Assembly (NCBI GenBank): GCA_900769075.1
Contig: CAAGFE010000072.1
Span: forward strand, 1-22,160
DNA: 22,160 nt
Source of the DNA: Clostridia bacterium
Lineage (GTDB): Bacteria; Bacillota; Clostridia; Christensenellales; Aristaeellaceae
Reading direction: 5' to 3'
Shown here: piece after piece, positions 22,139 to 22,160 of the stretch
Numbering within the stretch: position 1 is the first letter of the stretch
Layout: every line of letters starts with the position of its first letter
Notes under the pieces: model-generated
The model's input: only the letters and a program-made list of their open reading frames with translations
Told to the model about the DNA's origin: nothing
Database searches by the model: none
Position numbers and translations under genes: made by a program

Positions 22139-22160
22139 ACCAGTGAGTGAGTGCAAAACC

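Noticed and set aside
21952..22146. 64-codon plus-strand frame after the beta-lactamase-like gene
   Set aside because: There is no ribosome binding site before its ATG, and nearly the whole frame is made of perfect hairpins.

Overview
The window is GC-rich DNA that looks like a Firmicutes (Clostridia-type) genome, probably from an uncultured gut or rumen anaerobe. The grounds are strong AGGAGG-type ribosome binding sites before nearly every gene, sigma-A promoters with 17-bp spacers, a binding-protein transporter of the LplB/YtcP type without its own ATPase, a FucO-like lactaldehyde reductase, and intergenic hairpin repeats of the kind common in gut clostridia. The lineage is inferred, not proven. 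No rRNA, tRNA, CRISPR array, insertion sequence or phage gene was seen.

Left part (1-4217). The tail of a GH115-type gene (+) converges on a complete GH115-type gene (-). The latter lies 12 bp behind a GH28 polygalacturonase-type gene (-). Upstream is a small secreted protein made of two beta-rich modules. Centre-left (4218-9011): fucO (+) is followed by a structured RNA-like element and a strong terminator. Then come an orphan two-helix membrane protein (-) with a perfect consensus promoter, a degV/PAP2 pair (+), and a 650-bp gene-free repeat island.

Centre to right (9012-18904). A CE4 polysaccharide deacetylase gene (-) is divergent from the main sugar operon (+): two ABC permeases, a binding protein and a GH2 enzyme. 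A second promoter then drives an SGNH/CE12 rhamnogalacturonan acetylesterase and a GH105 unsaturated glucuronyl/galacturonyl hydrolase. Right end (18905-22160): a YtcJ-type amidohydrolase and a secreted serine beta-lactamase-like hydrolase, each with its own promoter, then a row of hairpins running to the edge.

How it works together (inference): GH28, GH115, GH2, CE12 and GH105 all lack signal peptides. The picture is therefore import of pectic (rhamnogalacturonan-type) oligosaccharides by the ABC transporter, followed by deacetylation and stepwise hydrolysis in the cytoplasm. FucO would reduce the L-lactaldehyde made from rhamnose or fucose. The transport ATPase, pectin lyases and the regulator are not in the window. 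The most unusual points are a GH2 enzyme with an altered acid/base motif and a C-terminal stalk-like domain, a binding protein without a lipobox, two intergenic elements that can fold in competing ways, a duplicated terminator around a repeat island, and 21-bp-phased direct repeats in front of the transporter promoter.
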